Shown here in pieces: positions 9,944 through 19,625 of a DNA stretch of 64,000 bases. The DNA comes from Thermoguttaceae bacterium (lineage in GTDB: Bacteria > Planctomycetota > Planctomycetia > Pirellulales > Thermoguttaceae): assembly GCA_028695965.1 (NCBI GenBank), contig JAQVHZ010000005.1, positions 1 through 64,000 on the forward strand, in the 5' to 3' direction. The notes below the pieces were generated by a model that was not told where the DNA came from, ran no database searches, and was given only the letters and a program-made list of their open reading frames with translations. Each line of letters begins with the position of its first letter. Position 1 is the stretch's first letter. The translations under genes were made by a program, and so were the position numbers.

Positions 9944-10612
9944 ATGAAAAGTTTTAAGAAAGTTGCGATTATTCTCTGTTCGGTTTTCCTTTTGCTTGCT
10001 GCCCTTGTTGCTTATGTATACAGAACTGACATACACAACAAGTATATTCTAAGCAGGGCTGTCAAAGCCTACAGTTCTTTTAATGTAGAGAATTATGAAT
10101 ATCGTTGTAATCAAGAAGCGTTACAATCTAGCACAAGCAAGAGCATAGAAATTCCGAAGATTACATTTGTTGCTCTCGCTCCGACTACGCTTGTTCCAAA
10201 AGAAGCGACAGAACAAGAAAAACAAGCAGTGAAAACCGCTGTTTTTATAGATTATATTTGTAAAGAGCCGTTAGCGGACGGCTTATCGATTTTTGTTGAC
10301 GACCAAAGGTATGATTATCCTCTAGATAACTCCCAATCATTATACGACGAGTTTTTTGGTCGCTATTTGATAACCTATGGATTTGTCTTTGTAGTAGACG
10401 AAAGCATTTTTACTGCATTCAAAAGAGACGAGGAAAGCTCGGTCGTTAAATTGGTTCTTACACAAGGAGGCAAGGCGGTTTCATCAATGGTCGAGTTAAA
10501 TAAAACGACACACCTACTTTCCGAAAATAGAGAATCAAGCCAATATGTCTATCCATGGAAAGGCGAATTTTTTTCACTAGACCCTAGGGTTCTAGAAACT
10601 ATAAACAAGTAA
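9944..10612 (+). CDS. hypothetical protein with N-terminal TM/signal anchor
   Basis: ORF in AT-rich region; MKSFKKVAIILCSVFLLLAALVAYVY. Confidence 0.6.
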   Translation: MKSFKKVAIILCSVFLLLAALVAYVYRTDIHNKYILSRAVKAYSSFNVENYEYRCNQEALQSSTSKSIEIPKITFVALAPTTLVPKEATEQEKQAVKTAVFIDYICKEPLADGLSIFVDDQRYDYPLDNSQSLYDEFFGRYLITYGFVFVVDESIFTAFKRDEESSVVKLVLTQGGKAVSSMVELNKTTHLLSENRESSQYVYPWKGEFFSLDPRVLETINK

Positions 10613-10955
10613 ACGGCCCGAGGAGCGCCGATTGGCGATAATGGAGCATTGCAGCAAAATTGAATTTGCCCCGAACGGAAGGGTCGGAGTCATGAAGCGC
10701 GTTACTGATTGCATTGAGTGGGACGGCTCCTGGCGGGGGTTGACCAAATGGACCCAAATGGTAATCGTTGAAAATTTCGAAGGCGGTTTTATGACGTGCA
10801 GACGTTTCGTCTGCGCGGCTGTTTCAGTTGGCAAGCAGGAACTATGATATTTGCCAAACGCCAATTCAAAACGTTTAAATGTTTCGATGCTTACGCTTAG
10901 CTAAACGTCGTTGTTAAGGTTCGCTATAAAGTTTTTGACGAGGCAATGAGTTCGT

Positions 10956-11408
10956 ATGAATACTAAACCTTCAATTATAAATTCGTTATTATCTGCTCTG
11001 TCGGAAATTGCTCTTTTTGTTCTTGTTTTTGTTCTTGTTGTCGCGCCGATTGTGTATTTCTTTGCAATATTACTTTGTTCGCTGGCCATTTACGCTCCGC
11101 GTTACTTTTTCTTTTACCCCTGTTTACTCGTAGATACAGCAGCGTTGGTATACGCTTATCGAAAAAAAGAAGAACCTTTGCACTGTGTAAAAGCGTCTTT
11201 AGCAGCTTTTGTCCTTTATGCCGTTTTTTCAATTTTCTTTTGCGCTTTCTGCCCGGAGTTGACAAATTTTAAACTGTCTGTATTCATTGTTCAATTTATT
11301 GTTAATATAATAAACTCCATTTTCTTTGTACTCTGGTGTAGTTCTGCTTTTTACTTTTTGAAGCGGGTGGCGCCCGAGAATCCTAAGCAAGAACCAGAGG
11401 AATCCTAA
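10956..11408 (+). CDS. hypothetical small multi-pass membrane protein
   Basis: 150-aa hydrophobic ORF in AT-rich region. Confidence 0.5.
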   Translation: MNTKPSIINSLLSALSEIALFVLVFVLVVAPIVYFFAILLCSLAIYAPRYFFFYPCLLVDTAALVYAYRKKEEPLHCVKASLAAFVLYAVFSIFFCAFCPELTNFKLSVFIVQFIVNIINSIFFVLWCSSAFYFLKRVAPENPKQEPEES

Positions 11409-11424
11409 GCAAGAAATTGACGGC

Positions 11425-11703
11425 ATGAAGACCAAAACTTTCGTCTTACTTCTGTTGTCGTTTCTGTATATGCTGTCGCAGTTGCTATTGACTCAGTATC
11501 CTTATCTCGTTCGGGGTATACTGTCGGAGCTGCTATTTACTTGGATTCCTGACGCCGTACGCTATGACGTCGCTTTGCGAGCAGCGCCGACACGCCCCGG
11601 AAAAGTTTTAACGTTCACGTACGCGAGGGTTTCAGCCCGCTTGAACGTTTTTTCCCTTCGACTCATGTTGCAGCCAAATTATTGCGAGCCAAATTTGTCG
11701 TGA
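11425..11703 (+). CDS. hypothetical short protein
   Basis: 92-aa ORF directly downstream of the previous CDS; weak support. Confidence 0.3.
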   Translation: MKTKTFVLLLLSFLYMLSQLLLTQYPYLVRGILSELLFTWIPDAVRYDVALRAAPTRPGKVLTFTYARVSARLNVFSLRLMLQPNYCEPNLS

Positions 11704-11724
11704 TGCGAAAACGTCCTGCGAAAA

Positions 11725-11768
11725 GACGTCCCGAACCTTTGGAGAATTTCAGGAGGGTTTGGGACGTC
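11725..11768 (+). terminator. hairpin, probable terminator of the AT-rich block
   Basis: GACGTCCCgAACC / GGTTtGGGACGTC stem. Confidence 0.45.
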
Positions 11769-11942
11769 GTTATTTCTTGACGTCCGAAATCGCCAGCTTC
11801 TTTTGTGCGAGTTTTTCTTTTTCGGGAAATTTCTCCGGAATTTTACAAAGCGGCTCGTTTATGTTATTATATTTTTGTTGAACTGTCCCGTTCTGGCGTT
11901 ATTTTTAGAGATAGAGAGCCGCAAGTTCCGATTGGAGAAATT

Positions 11943-14900
11943 ATGTCCGCACCTCTGCGTCGATTTGCAGCGTTTGGTTTTGCGCTGGCGTTAGCGTCGC
12001 TCTTGGCGTCGCCGTGCCGTTCCAACGAGCGTCAATGGTCCTTTAGTCCGGAGAATTTTGAGAAGCGTCTTTTTGACGATTGGCTGATGCAGGACGAGCC
12101 AGACGCGGCGCTTCGAGGCGCGTATTTCACGTCGAACGCTGATTTTGACGCTCAGCGGGACCTTATCGCGCGCGTTCTGGCCAGCTTGGCGGACGACGGC
12201 GAATTTGAATCGGAATATGGTTCGGAGGCGTTGCCTTACGCGACGGCTCGCGGCGCTGAAGGAGAATTTTCTGCCGACGCCGATTTCGATCCGACGAGCG
12301 CGGGCGTCGACGCGTTGAACGCGCGGTTCATGACGCTGACGAGCGCGCGCGAGCCGGTCGATTCTGCGCAGTGGCGCGACCTCTATCGCTCCGCGTGCCT
12401 TATCCGCCGAGCGCGTCGTCTGGCAGACGCGGCGGAGTACGCGCCGCAGATCGTCTACACAAAGCATTATGTGATCGGCGCGAGCCATTATGCGTACACC
12501 GAGGACGTGACGGACGAAGCGTATCTCGATTTCAGCCGCGACCGTCGGCCGGGCGGTCAGCTCTGTCTTGCGACTTTTATGCCGGACGGAACGATTAAAA
12601 ACGAGGTCCTTGTCAGTTCTCCGACTGGAACGATTCGCGACCCCGACGTCTCTTGGGACGGCAAGAAGATTCTTTTCTCTATGCGTAAGAGCTTCGACAA
12701 AGACGATTTCCATATCTACGAATATGACGTCGAGGAGAAGACGACCCGGCAAATTACCTTTGGACTTGGCGTTGCGGATATTGAGCCGATCTACTTTCCT
12801 AACGGCGATATCCTTTTCGGCTCGACGCGCTGCGGTCAGATCACCGACTGCTGGTGGACGGAAGTCAGCAATTTCTACACGTGCGATCTTGAAGGTCGCT
12901 ATCTGCGCCGCGTTTCCGTCGACCAGGTAACGGTGAATTATCCGAAACTTCTCGACGACGGACGCATTGTCTACACGCGCTGGGATTACAACGATCGCGG
13001 TCAGATCTTTCCTCAGCCCCTTTTCCAGATGAACGCGGACGGGACGGCGCAGACGGAATTTTATGGGAACAACTCGTATTTCCCGACGACGCTTCTCCAC
13101 GCGCGCGGAATTCCAGGCAGTTCGCAAGTCGTCGCTATTGCGACGGGGCACCATACGTATCAAAACGGCAAGTTGATTCTGATTGATCGAAGCAAAGGAA
13201 CGCAGGAGAATACCGGCGCGACGCTGATTGCGCCGTTCCGCGAAACGCCCGCCGAGAGGATCGATCAGTATGGTCAGCAAGGCGAATTGTTCCAGTATCC
13301 CTATCCGCTCGACGACACGACCCTTTTGTGCGCGTATCTTCCGGAAGGGGGCGCGTGGAGCTATCAGATCCCCTTTGGGCTCTATTGGTTCGATTTTGAC
13401 GGCAGCCGCGAGTTGCTGGCGTACGACCCCGTAATCAGCTGCGGACAGCCGATCCCGTTGACTGAACGGGACAAGCCGACGACGCGACCGAGCCAAGTCG
13501 ATCTGACGAAAGAGACGGGCGAATATTACGTGCAGGACGTCTATGAAGGTCCAGGGTTGGCTGGGATCGAACGCGGGACGATTAAAGAGCTGCGCGTCGT
13601 CGCCATAGAGTTCCGGGGCGCGGGCGTGCGTTCGAACTCGAACGGCGGTCCGTCGGGCGCCGCGATGGTCTCGACGCCGATCTCCGTCGGCGGGGGCACG
13701 TGGGACGTGAAGCGCGTCTTGGGCGCGGTTCCGGTCGAAGAGGACGGCTCGGCGTATTTTGAAGTTCCGGCGCTTACGCCCGTCTATTTCCAGCTGCTCG
13801 ATAAGAACGGCGACTGCGTTCAGACGATGCGGAGCTGGTCGACGCTGCAGCCGGGCGAGACGTTCGGGTGCGTCGGGTGTCACGAGCCGAAAGGGAGCGT
13901 TATTGAAAATGTCGCGACGACGAGCGGGCCGACGACGCTCGCGCTGCAAAAAGGGGTCGCGAAGTTGACGCCGGAACTTCAGCCGGGTCCCGGCAGGTTC
14001 CAAAAGGCGGGGTTCAGCTTTACGCGCGACGTTCAGCCGATCCTCGACGCGCATTGCGTAAGTTGCCATACGGGCAAGGCGGAGGACGGAACTCCGGCGC
14101 CTTTCAGCTTGCTCGGGAACCTTGACGTATCGCCTAAGGGCTTGGCAATTTGCGAGAAATCAGGTCGGACGTTCAGCGAGGCGTACCTGAACTTGACGCA
14201 CTACGGGTCAAACGCCCAGGACGAAGCTACCTTTAACGCGAACGCAGGTCCTCGCGCGCGCTGGATCAACGTTCAAGAGGGTCCGGAGATGCTTCCGCCC
14301 TATAAGGAAGGCGCGGCGACTAGCCCGTTGATTAAGATGTTCCGCGACGCCGACGGGAACGCGGGCGGTCAAGACGAGAACCACAAAGACGTCAAGATTG
14401 ACGAGCGTTCGCTGCGCGTCCTGGCTATGTGGATGGACCTGCTCGTTCCGTATTGCGGCGACTATACCGAAGAAAATAACTGGACGCCTGAGGAAAACGC
14501 GCATTACGTCTATTATCTGACGAAACGCGCCAATTCGGAACGTATTGTCGCGCAGAACGTCGCGATGTTGATTCAAGCTCAAAAGACGGGCGTCGATTTC
14601 GAATTCAGTCAGTTCGAACAACTTACGTTTGGCGGTCTTGAGGATCGCGAAGCGTTCATGAAGGAGTATCCAAACCGTTATATTCCGTCGATCGCGCGCC
14701 GCGAGGGTAATTTGAACGTCTATAGAAACGTGGCGTTGAATCCAAAGGACGCGCAGGGCGATCGCTATACGGTTTGGCTCTATCCTCACGCGACGTCGAA
14801 CAGCGAATACGGGTTCCTGGACGAATTTGCCGCGAAAAATGCGATCGACGGCAAGAAAGAGAATCAAGGGCGCGGGCCCGAGTTCCCGTCGTGGGGCCCG

Positions 14901-15197
14901 AATCTCCGAACCGATTTGTGGCTGAACGTCGATTTCGGCTGTGAAGTGGAGATCGACAAGGCGGTGATTTACGCGCGCGCCGATTTCCCGCGCGACGACG
15001 TCTGGAAGAGCGCGACGCTCGAATTCTCCGACGGCTCGCGGGAAAAGATCGAGTTGGAAGCGACGGCGGAACCGCAGACGTTTACGTTCGATAAGCGCCG
15101 CGTCAGGAGCGTGAAGCTGACCGATCTTGAGACGTCCTATCCGCTCAAATGGCATGGAATTACCGAGATTGAGTACTGGGGAACGTCCGTCGAATGA
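11943..15197 (+). CDS. HzsA-related secreted beta-propeller di-heme protein with C-terminal discoidin-like domain, paralog 2
   Basis: Strong similarity to the 6108-9239 product along its length; CVGCHEPKG and CVSCHTGK; start set at the signal peptide MSAPLRRFAAFGFALALASLLA. Confidence 0.8.
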   Translation: MSAPLRRFAAFGFALALASLLASPCRSNERQWSFSPENFEKRLFDDWLMQDEPDAALRGAYFTSNADFDAQRDLIARVLASLADDGEFESEYGSEALPYATARGAEGEFSADADFDPTSAGVDALNARFMTLTSAREPVDSAQWRDLYRSACLIRRARRLADAAEYAPQIVYTKHYVIGASHYAYTEDVTDEAYLDFSRDRRPGGQLCLATFMPDGTIKNEVLVSSPTGTIRDPDVSWDGKKILFSMRKSFDKDDFHIYEYDVEEKTTRQITFGLGVADIEPIYFPNGDILFGSTRCGQITDCWWTEVSNFYTCDLEGRYLRRVSVDQVTVNYPKLLDDGRIVYTRWDYNDRGQIFPQPLFQMNADGTAQTEFYGNNSYFPTTLLHARGIPGSSQVVAIATGHHTYQNGKLILIDRSKGTQENTGATLIAPFRETPAERIDQYGQQGELFQYPYPLDDTTLLCAYLPEGGAWSYQIPFGLYWFDFDGSRELLAYDPVISCGQPIPLTERDKPTTRPSQVDLTKETGEYYVQDVYEGPGLAGIERGTIKELRVVAIEFRGAGVRSNSNGGPSGAAMVSTPISVGGGTWDVKRVLGAVPVEEDGSAYFEVPALTPVYFQLLDKNGDCVQTMRSWSTLQPGETFGCVGCHEPKGSVIENVATTSGPTTLALQKGVAKLTPELQPGPGRFQKAGFSFTRDVQPILDAHCVSCHTGKAEDGTPAPFSLLGNLDVSPKGLAICEKSGRTFSEAYLNLTHYGSNAQDEATFNANAGPRARWINVQEGPEMLPPYKEGAATSPLIKMFRDADGNAGGQDENHKDVKIDERSLRVLAMWMDLLVPYCGDYTEENNWTPEENAHYVYYLTKRANSERIVAQNVAMLIQAQKTGVDFEFSQFEQLTFGGLEDREAFMKEYPNRYIPSIARREGNLNVYRNVALNPKDAQGDRYTVWLYPHATSNSEYGFLDEFAAKNAIDGKKENQGRGPEFPSWGPNLRTDLWLNVDFGCEVEIDKAVIYARADFPRDDVWKSATLEFSDGSREKIELEATAEPQTFTFDKRRVRSVKLTDLETSYPLKWHGITEIEYWGTSVE

Positions 15198-15369
15198 GCT
15201 TGCGAGGCAGCCGGGTGAATTCGAGTTCCAAGCGCTTTTTCAATGAACGGAATAGGATAAGTTGCTGGAACTATAGGATTTCTTTTAATTTGTCGTACGC
15301 TTGGAACGATGAGTCGTTTGTAGACTCTTTACTGAAAAGAGCAGTTTCTTGGTAAATTTTCTCCCACGA

Positions 15370-15398
15370 CTGGCACGATGGCGTCAAAAACGTATAAT
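15370..15398 (+). promoter_or_regulatory. putative sigma70-like promoter of the caspase-like gene (CTGGCA-17 bp-TATAAT)
   Basis: -35 at 15370-15375, perfect -10 at 15393-15398. Confidence 0.45.
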
Positions 15399-15461
15399 GG
15401 GGGAGAATGCGGTTGCGCGCCGTGTTTTTATGTGAATCCGGACCCACGAAAGCAAACTGAT

Positions 15462-16445
15462 ATGTCAAAATTTGCCTTGCTAATAAGCGCCGACGATCCG
15501 TCCATTGAAGGCGGCGGTTCCGCCTATCCTGACGCCATGGCTTTCAGCCGAGCCTTGAAAAAGTTTTGGAGCTTTGACGACTCGGAGATCGTCGTGCTGT
15601 CTTCGCGAGGCAGAGGAGATCGTCTTGCGACGCGCCCCAACGTCGAGACGCATTTCGAAGCGGTACGCTCGCTCGAAGATCTGGAAACGCTTATCATCGG
15701 CGTCTGGGGGCAGGGGATTATTTCTCCCCATGACAATAAACGCCGCTATTGTCTTGCGGATTACGACGTGGCGAATCTTCGCGGCACGACGGTGTCGCTC
15801 GGCTCGCTCCTTGGCGCCATGCTGCGGCTCAGCGCTAAGAACTCCTGTTTTATCTGCGACTGCCGTTCTTTTGGGCTCGACGGCAGTCCTTGGAACGCCG
15901 ACGATCAAGACTGCAAGACGCTTCATCGGTATGCGCGCAAGACGGAGCCGGGGCGTCGGTTGGCCGCGTTGACGGCGTGTTCGGTCGGCGAGCGTCCGAT
16001 CGACTTGATCGAGGGGGCTCGAGGGCTTTTTACGTCGCATCTTATCGACGGAATGTTCGATTCGGCGAAGCGTTATCAAGGTTCGTTCGATTCGGTCGCC
16101 GGTTATGCGATCCAACATACGGCGCGCGCGTCTCAGGAAAAAGGGCAGCGTCAATTTCCGTACCTAGCGAACGCGGGGGACGGGGACGTTCGATTTAACG
16201 TAACGCCCGGCTTTCGTCCCGACGAGCCGTTTGACGCTTACGCGCCGGACGGTGAAGAGGCGGACGTTCCGGACCCGTTGGACGACGCAGAACTCGACGC
16301 GCCTTCGACCGATTCTGAAGAAGGCGCTGCGAAAAACCTTCGCGAGCGTCTTCCCGATCGGCTTCCTTTGACGCTTGGGATCGCTTCCGGCGTTATGCTT
16401 GCCACCGCGGCGGCTTACGCAATTTATTTTTATTTCTTTCGGTAA
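15462..16445 (+). CDS. caspase-like (peptidase C14 fold) protein with C-terminal TM anchor; catalytic His position appears to be Gln
   Basis: MSKFALLISADDP...YPDAMAFSRALKKFWSFDDSEIVVLSSRG; LIIGVWGQGIISP in place of FSGHG; SCFICDCRSFG at the Cys region; terminal LGIASGVMLATAAAYAIYFYFFR. Confidence 0.65.
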   Translation: MSKFALLISADDPSIEGGGSAYPDAMAFSRALKKFWSFDDSEIVVLSSRGRGDRLATRPNVETHFEAVRSLEDLETLIIGVWGQGIISPHDNKRRYCLADYDVANLRGTTVSLGSLLGAMLRLSAKNSCFICDCRSFGLDGSPWNADDQDCKTLHRYARKTEPGRRLAALTACSVGERPIDLIEGARGLFTSHLIDGMFDSAKRYQGSFDSVAGYAIQHTARASQEKGQRQFPYLANAGDGDVRFNVTPGFRPDEPFDAYAPDGEEADVPDPLDDAELDAPSTDSEEGAAKNLRERLPDRLPLTLGIASGVMLATAAAYAIYFYFFR

Positions 16446-16532
16446 TGCATAGCGCGTTTCTGGTCCGCTTGGCCGGGGCGAGCGGTCCTAGAGGACGTCA
16501 ATTTCCCCGGCGTGCTTACCTGGGAATTGGCT

Positions 16533-19500
16533 ATGAGAATTTATCGCTTCTTTTCGTCCCTTGCCTGCTGCGCCGCTTTGGTACTTCCGCCCCTTTCTTT
16601 GGGTCATGCGAGCGAGACGTTTCGGGTCGATTCTATCCCGTCCTTCGATTGGGTTCTGGAGACGACGTCGGAAGAGGCGGCTGCGGCTATTCGATATGAG
16701 GCGATGACGTATCGCGAAGGCGCGGAGCCTTGGTACGAATCGACGTTTTTCGGCGGCGACGAGCATTGGGTTCGCGTCGGGCGCGATTGGCAGCACCCCG
16801 GCGAACGCGCGTCGTCGATTCGAGCCTTTACGGCGCCCCGTTCCGGCGAGATTGCGATCTCGGGTCGCGCGTCTAAGGCGCATATTGACGCGGGGACAGA
16901 CGGCGTCGACGTTGCGATTCGTCTCAACGACGAGACGCTTCTCACGGAGTATATCGAAGGGGACGACGCCAAAGGGATCTTGTTTTACATACGGCGCCGG
17001 GTCGAGCAGGGCGACGTCGTTCGGTTTGTCGTCTCTCGGCACAATAATTACGCGTGCGACACGACCCGATTCGATCCTAAGATTACTTATCAAGACGGCG
17101 CTGGCGAATCGTTCTCGGCGTCGGCTGGCTTCGACGCGCGCGACGCCGACGAAGGGAAGGTTTGGACTTACGAATATCTGTTGGACGAACGGCCCTACGA
17201 ACGCGCCTACCCTGAGAATTACGCGCAAGATTTCGGCGCGACGATTCAGTACGAATGGCTCCGCGAAGATAAAATTCTTCCGAACGACAGCGGAGGTTAT
17301 CTTCCTAACGCGGTCAAACATCTGAAATTAGCGCGGGCGCTGCTCGAGGATCTTGAGGAGACGCTTGACGAGCCGATCGTTTCGGAACTCGACGCCGCGC
17401 TGGCGAAGTTCGAAAGCGCGCAGACGGACGATTTTACGCCGGTCGACGCAGAAAAGTATTACGCGGCCGTTCGCGGTCTCAAACGGAAGATCGTCTTTTC
17501 CAACGAGCTCTATCGCGAAGCGCCGCTGCTCTTCGTCAAGCAGGTCCCGACAAGCTATAACCATTTGGTCATGCAGTATTTCGGTTGGCGCGCGCAAAAG
17601 GGCGGCGGGATCTTTCTGCTCGACAAGCCGGGCGAATCGCTCGAGCATCGGGATATATTCGACGGCAAATTGGCGCAAGGGTGCGTCTTGGAACCTCGGC
17701 TCTCTTACGACGCCAAAAAGATCGTCTTTTCGTGGGTCGACCTTTCGGCAAATAAGACGTACGATCCGCATCAGGTTCATTTCACCGATCCTGACGACGG
17801 CTTCTATCACGTCTGGACGGCGAACGTCGACGGTTCCGAGCTCAAGCAGATAACGTCCGGTTCGTTCGACGACATAACCCCAACCTTCCTTCCGGACGGC
17901 AGCGTCGCGTTTTCGTCGACGCGTCGGCGTGGACACGCGCGCTGTTTCTGGTGGGGATTCGGCAAGCGTTGGCAAGTCTATACGCTCCATAGGATGAACG
18001 CGGACGGCTCGAATATCCAGACCCTTTCGTGGCACGACACGAACGAATGGTTCCCCGAAGTTACGAACGACGGCAGGATCGTTTACGCGCGCTGGGACTA
18101 CATCGACCGGGACGCCGTCACGCATCAGAACCTCTGGACGACGCGTCCCGACGGCACGAACCCCGCCGCGCTTTGGGGCAACGCGACGCCGAGTCCGCAT
18201 TGCTCGTTCCAAGCGCGCGCGATTCCGAACAGTTGCAAGTACGTCTTCACGGCGTCGGCGCACCATTCGTGTACGGCGGGTTCGATCGTGCTCGTCGATC
18301 CTTCCGTTGCGCTGGACGGCGAAGAAGCGCTCGCGCGGGTAACGCCGGAGGTGAAATTCCCCGAGGCGGAATCGCGCGATATTCCGGAATACTATTCTTC
18401 TCCTTTTCCATTGTCGGAAAAGTATTTCTACGTCTCCTATTCGCCGAAACGGCTTCGTTGGGAAGGCGAACCGCCGCAAGACGCCGACGCTTTGGGGATC
18501 TATACGCTCGATATTTTTGGGAACCGCGAACTGGTCTTCCGAGACGCGTCGATCGGCGCCGTTTGCGCGACGCCCCTTTTGGAGCGCGAGACGCCCACGG
18601 TTTGGTCGAGCCAGCTGCCGGAAAACGCGCCGAACGAAGGGTATATGTCGGTCGTCGACGTCTACAAGGGCTTAGGGGATAAGGTTGAGCGCGGCTCGAT
18701 CAAAGAGATTCGCGTCGTTCAGCTCTTCCCAAAGACGACGCGGGACGCCGATAATCCTCCGATCGGTAAAGCGCGAGAAGAAAATGGACGCGCGATACTG
18801 GGCACGGCCCCGGTCGAGGAAGACGGCAGCGCCTATTTCCGCGTCCCGGCGCGCGTGCCGTTCTACCTGCAAGCGCTCGACGAGGCGGGCAACGCCTATC
18901 AGACGATGCGGTCGCTGACCTATTTGCAGCCGGGCGAGAAGATTTCGTGCGTCGGCTGTCACGAGCAGGTCGACTCCGGGGACGCGTCGGGCTTAGAAGC
19001 GTATTCTGCGGACGCGTCGCATACTATTGCGGCGAACCGCGAGCCGTCGACGCTCGCGCCCGGTCCCTTTGGCGGCCGACCCTTTGCGTATCCGCACGAT
19101 ATTCAGCCGATCCTTGACGCAAAATGCGTTTCATGCCATAACGAGACGCAAACGGACGGCGGAATCGATCTTACCGGGGTGATTGAAGGCGCGGACTCCA
19201 ACGCGTTCACTCGGTCGTACATGACGCTGATGAACGACCGGGATTTCTGGGGCGAGGGCACGAATCCGAAAAACGCCGCCGAAGCGCTCGTGCCTCGATT
19301 TGGCGGGCGCAATCAGATCCAAGTAACGGAGCCGGGCGGAATGTACGGGGCGCTGGGCAGCCGATTGATGAAGCTGCTGCGCGACGGGCACGAAGGCGTG
19401 GAGACGACGGACGCGGAACTGCGCGCGTTGGCGACGTGGATCGACTTGAACGGGATCTTTTACGGAGTCGACAACGAAGAAGGGCAGAAGCTCATCCGCG

Positions 19501-19535
19501 AAGGCGGGTTGGCGCCTATGCCGGAAATCCAGTAG
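16533..19535 (+). CDS. HzsA-related secreted beta-propeller di-heme protein, paralog 3 (N-terminal extension, no discoidin domain)
   Basis: Signal peptide MRIYRFFSSLACCAALVLPPLSLGHAS; CVGCHEQVD and CVSCHNET; RMNADGSNIQTLSWHDTNEWFPEVTNDGRIVYARWDYIDRD. Confidence 0.8.
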   Translation: MRIYRFFSSLACCAALVLPPLSLGHASETFRVDSIPSFDWVLETTSEEAAAAIRYEAMTYREGAEPWYESTFFGGDEHWVRVGRDWQHPGERASSIRAFTAPRSGEIAISGRASKAHIDAGTDGVDVAIRLNDETLLTEYIEGDDAKGILFYIRRRVEQGDVVRFVVSRHNNYACDTTRFDPKITYQDGAGESFSASAGFDARDADEGKVWTYEYLLDERPYERAYPENYAQDFGATIQYEWLREDKILPNDSGGYLPNAVKHLKLARALLEDLEETLDEPIVSELDAALAKFESAQTDDFTPVDAEKYYAAVRGLKRKIVFSNELYREAPLLFVKQVPTSYNHLVMQYFGWRAQKGGGIFLLDKPGESLEHRDIFDGKLAQGCVLEPRLSYDAKKIVFSWVDLSANKTYDPHQVHFTDPDDGFYHVWTANVDGSELKQITSGSFDDITPTFLPDGSVAFSSTRRRGHARCFWWGFGKRWQVYTLHRMNADGSNIQTLSWHDTNEWFPEVTNDGRIVYARWDYIDRDAVTHQNLWTTRPDGTNPAALWGNATPSPHCSFQARAIPNSCKYVFTASAHHSCTAGSIVLVDPSVALDGEEALARVTPEVKFPEAESRDIPEYYSSPFPLSEKYFYVSYSPKRLRWEGEPPQDADALGIYTLDIFGNRELVFRDASIGAVCATPLLERETPTVWSSQLPENAPNEGYMSVVDVYKGLGDKVERGSIKEIRVVQLFPKTTRDADNPPIGKAREENGRAILGTAPVEEDGSAYFRVPARVPFYLQALDEAGNAYQTMRSLTYLQPGEKISCVGCHEQVDSGDASGLEAYSADASHTIAANREPSTLAPGPFGGRPFAYPHDIQPILDAKCVSCHNETQTDGGIDLTGVIEGADSNAFTRSYMTLMNDRDFWGEGTNPKNAAEALVPRFGGRNQIQVTEPGGMYGALGSRLMKLLRDGHEGVETTDAELRALATWIDLNGIFYGVDNEEGQKLIREGGLAPMPEIQ

Positions 19536-19561
19536 AAATCAGCGATTAGCGTTAGAAAATA

Positions 19562-19601
19562 ACAACGGCGTCGGAACGAAGGGGTTCCGGCGCCGTTTAC
19601 T
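19562..19601. terminator. bidirectional terminator between convergent genes
   Basis: AACGGCGtCGGAAC / GTTCCGgCGCCGTT stem. Confidence 0.65.
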
Positions 19602-19625
19602 ATTTATCGTCGACGCGTCGTTCGA

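Noticed and set aside
10632-10847. 71-aa ORF after the 9944-10612 CDS
   Set aside because: No recognisable domain, no clear start context; overlaps an antisense ORF of similar quality.
15371-15385. Sigma54-like TGGCACG upstream of the caspase-like gene
   Set aside because: The matching -12 GC element is missing (TGGCACGATGGCGTC); a sigma70-like -10 fits better.
6108-19535. Anammox hydrazine synthase locus
   Set aside because: Only alpha-like paralogs are present; no HzsB/HzsC, hydrazine dehydrogenase or multiheme HAO-like ORFs. HzsA-related proteins occur outside anammox.
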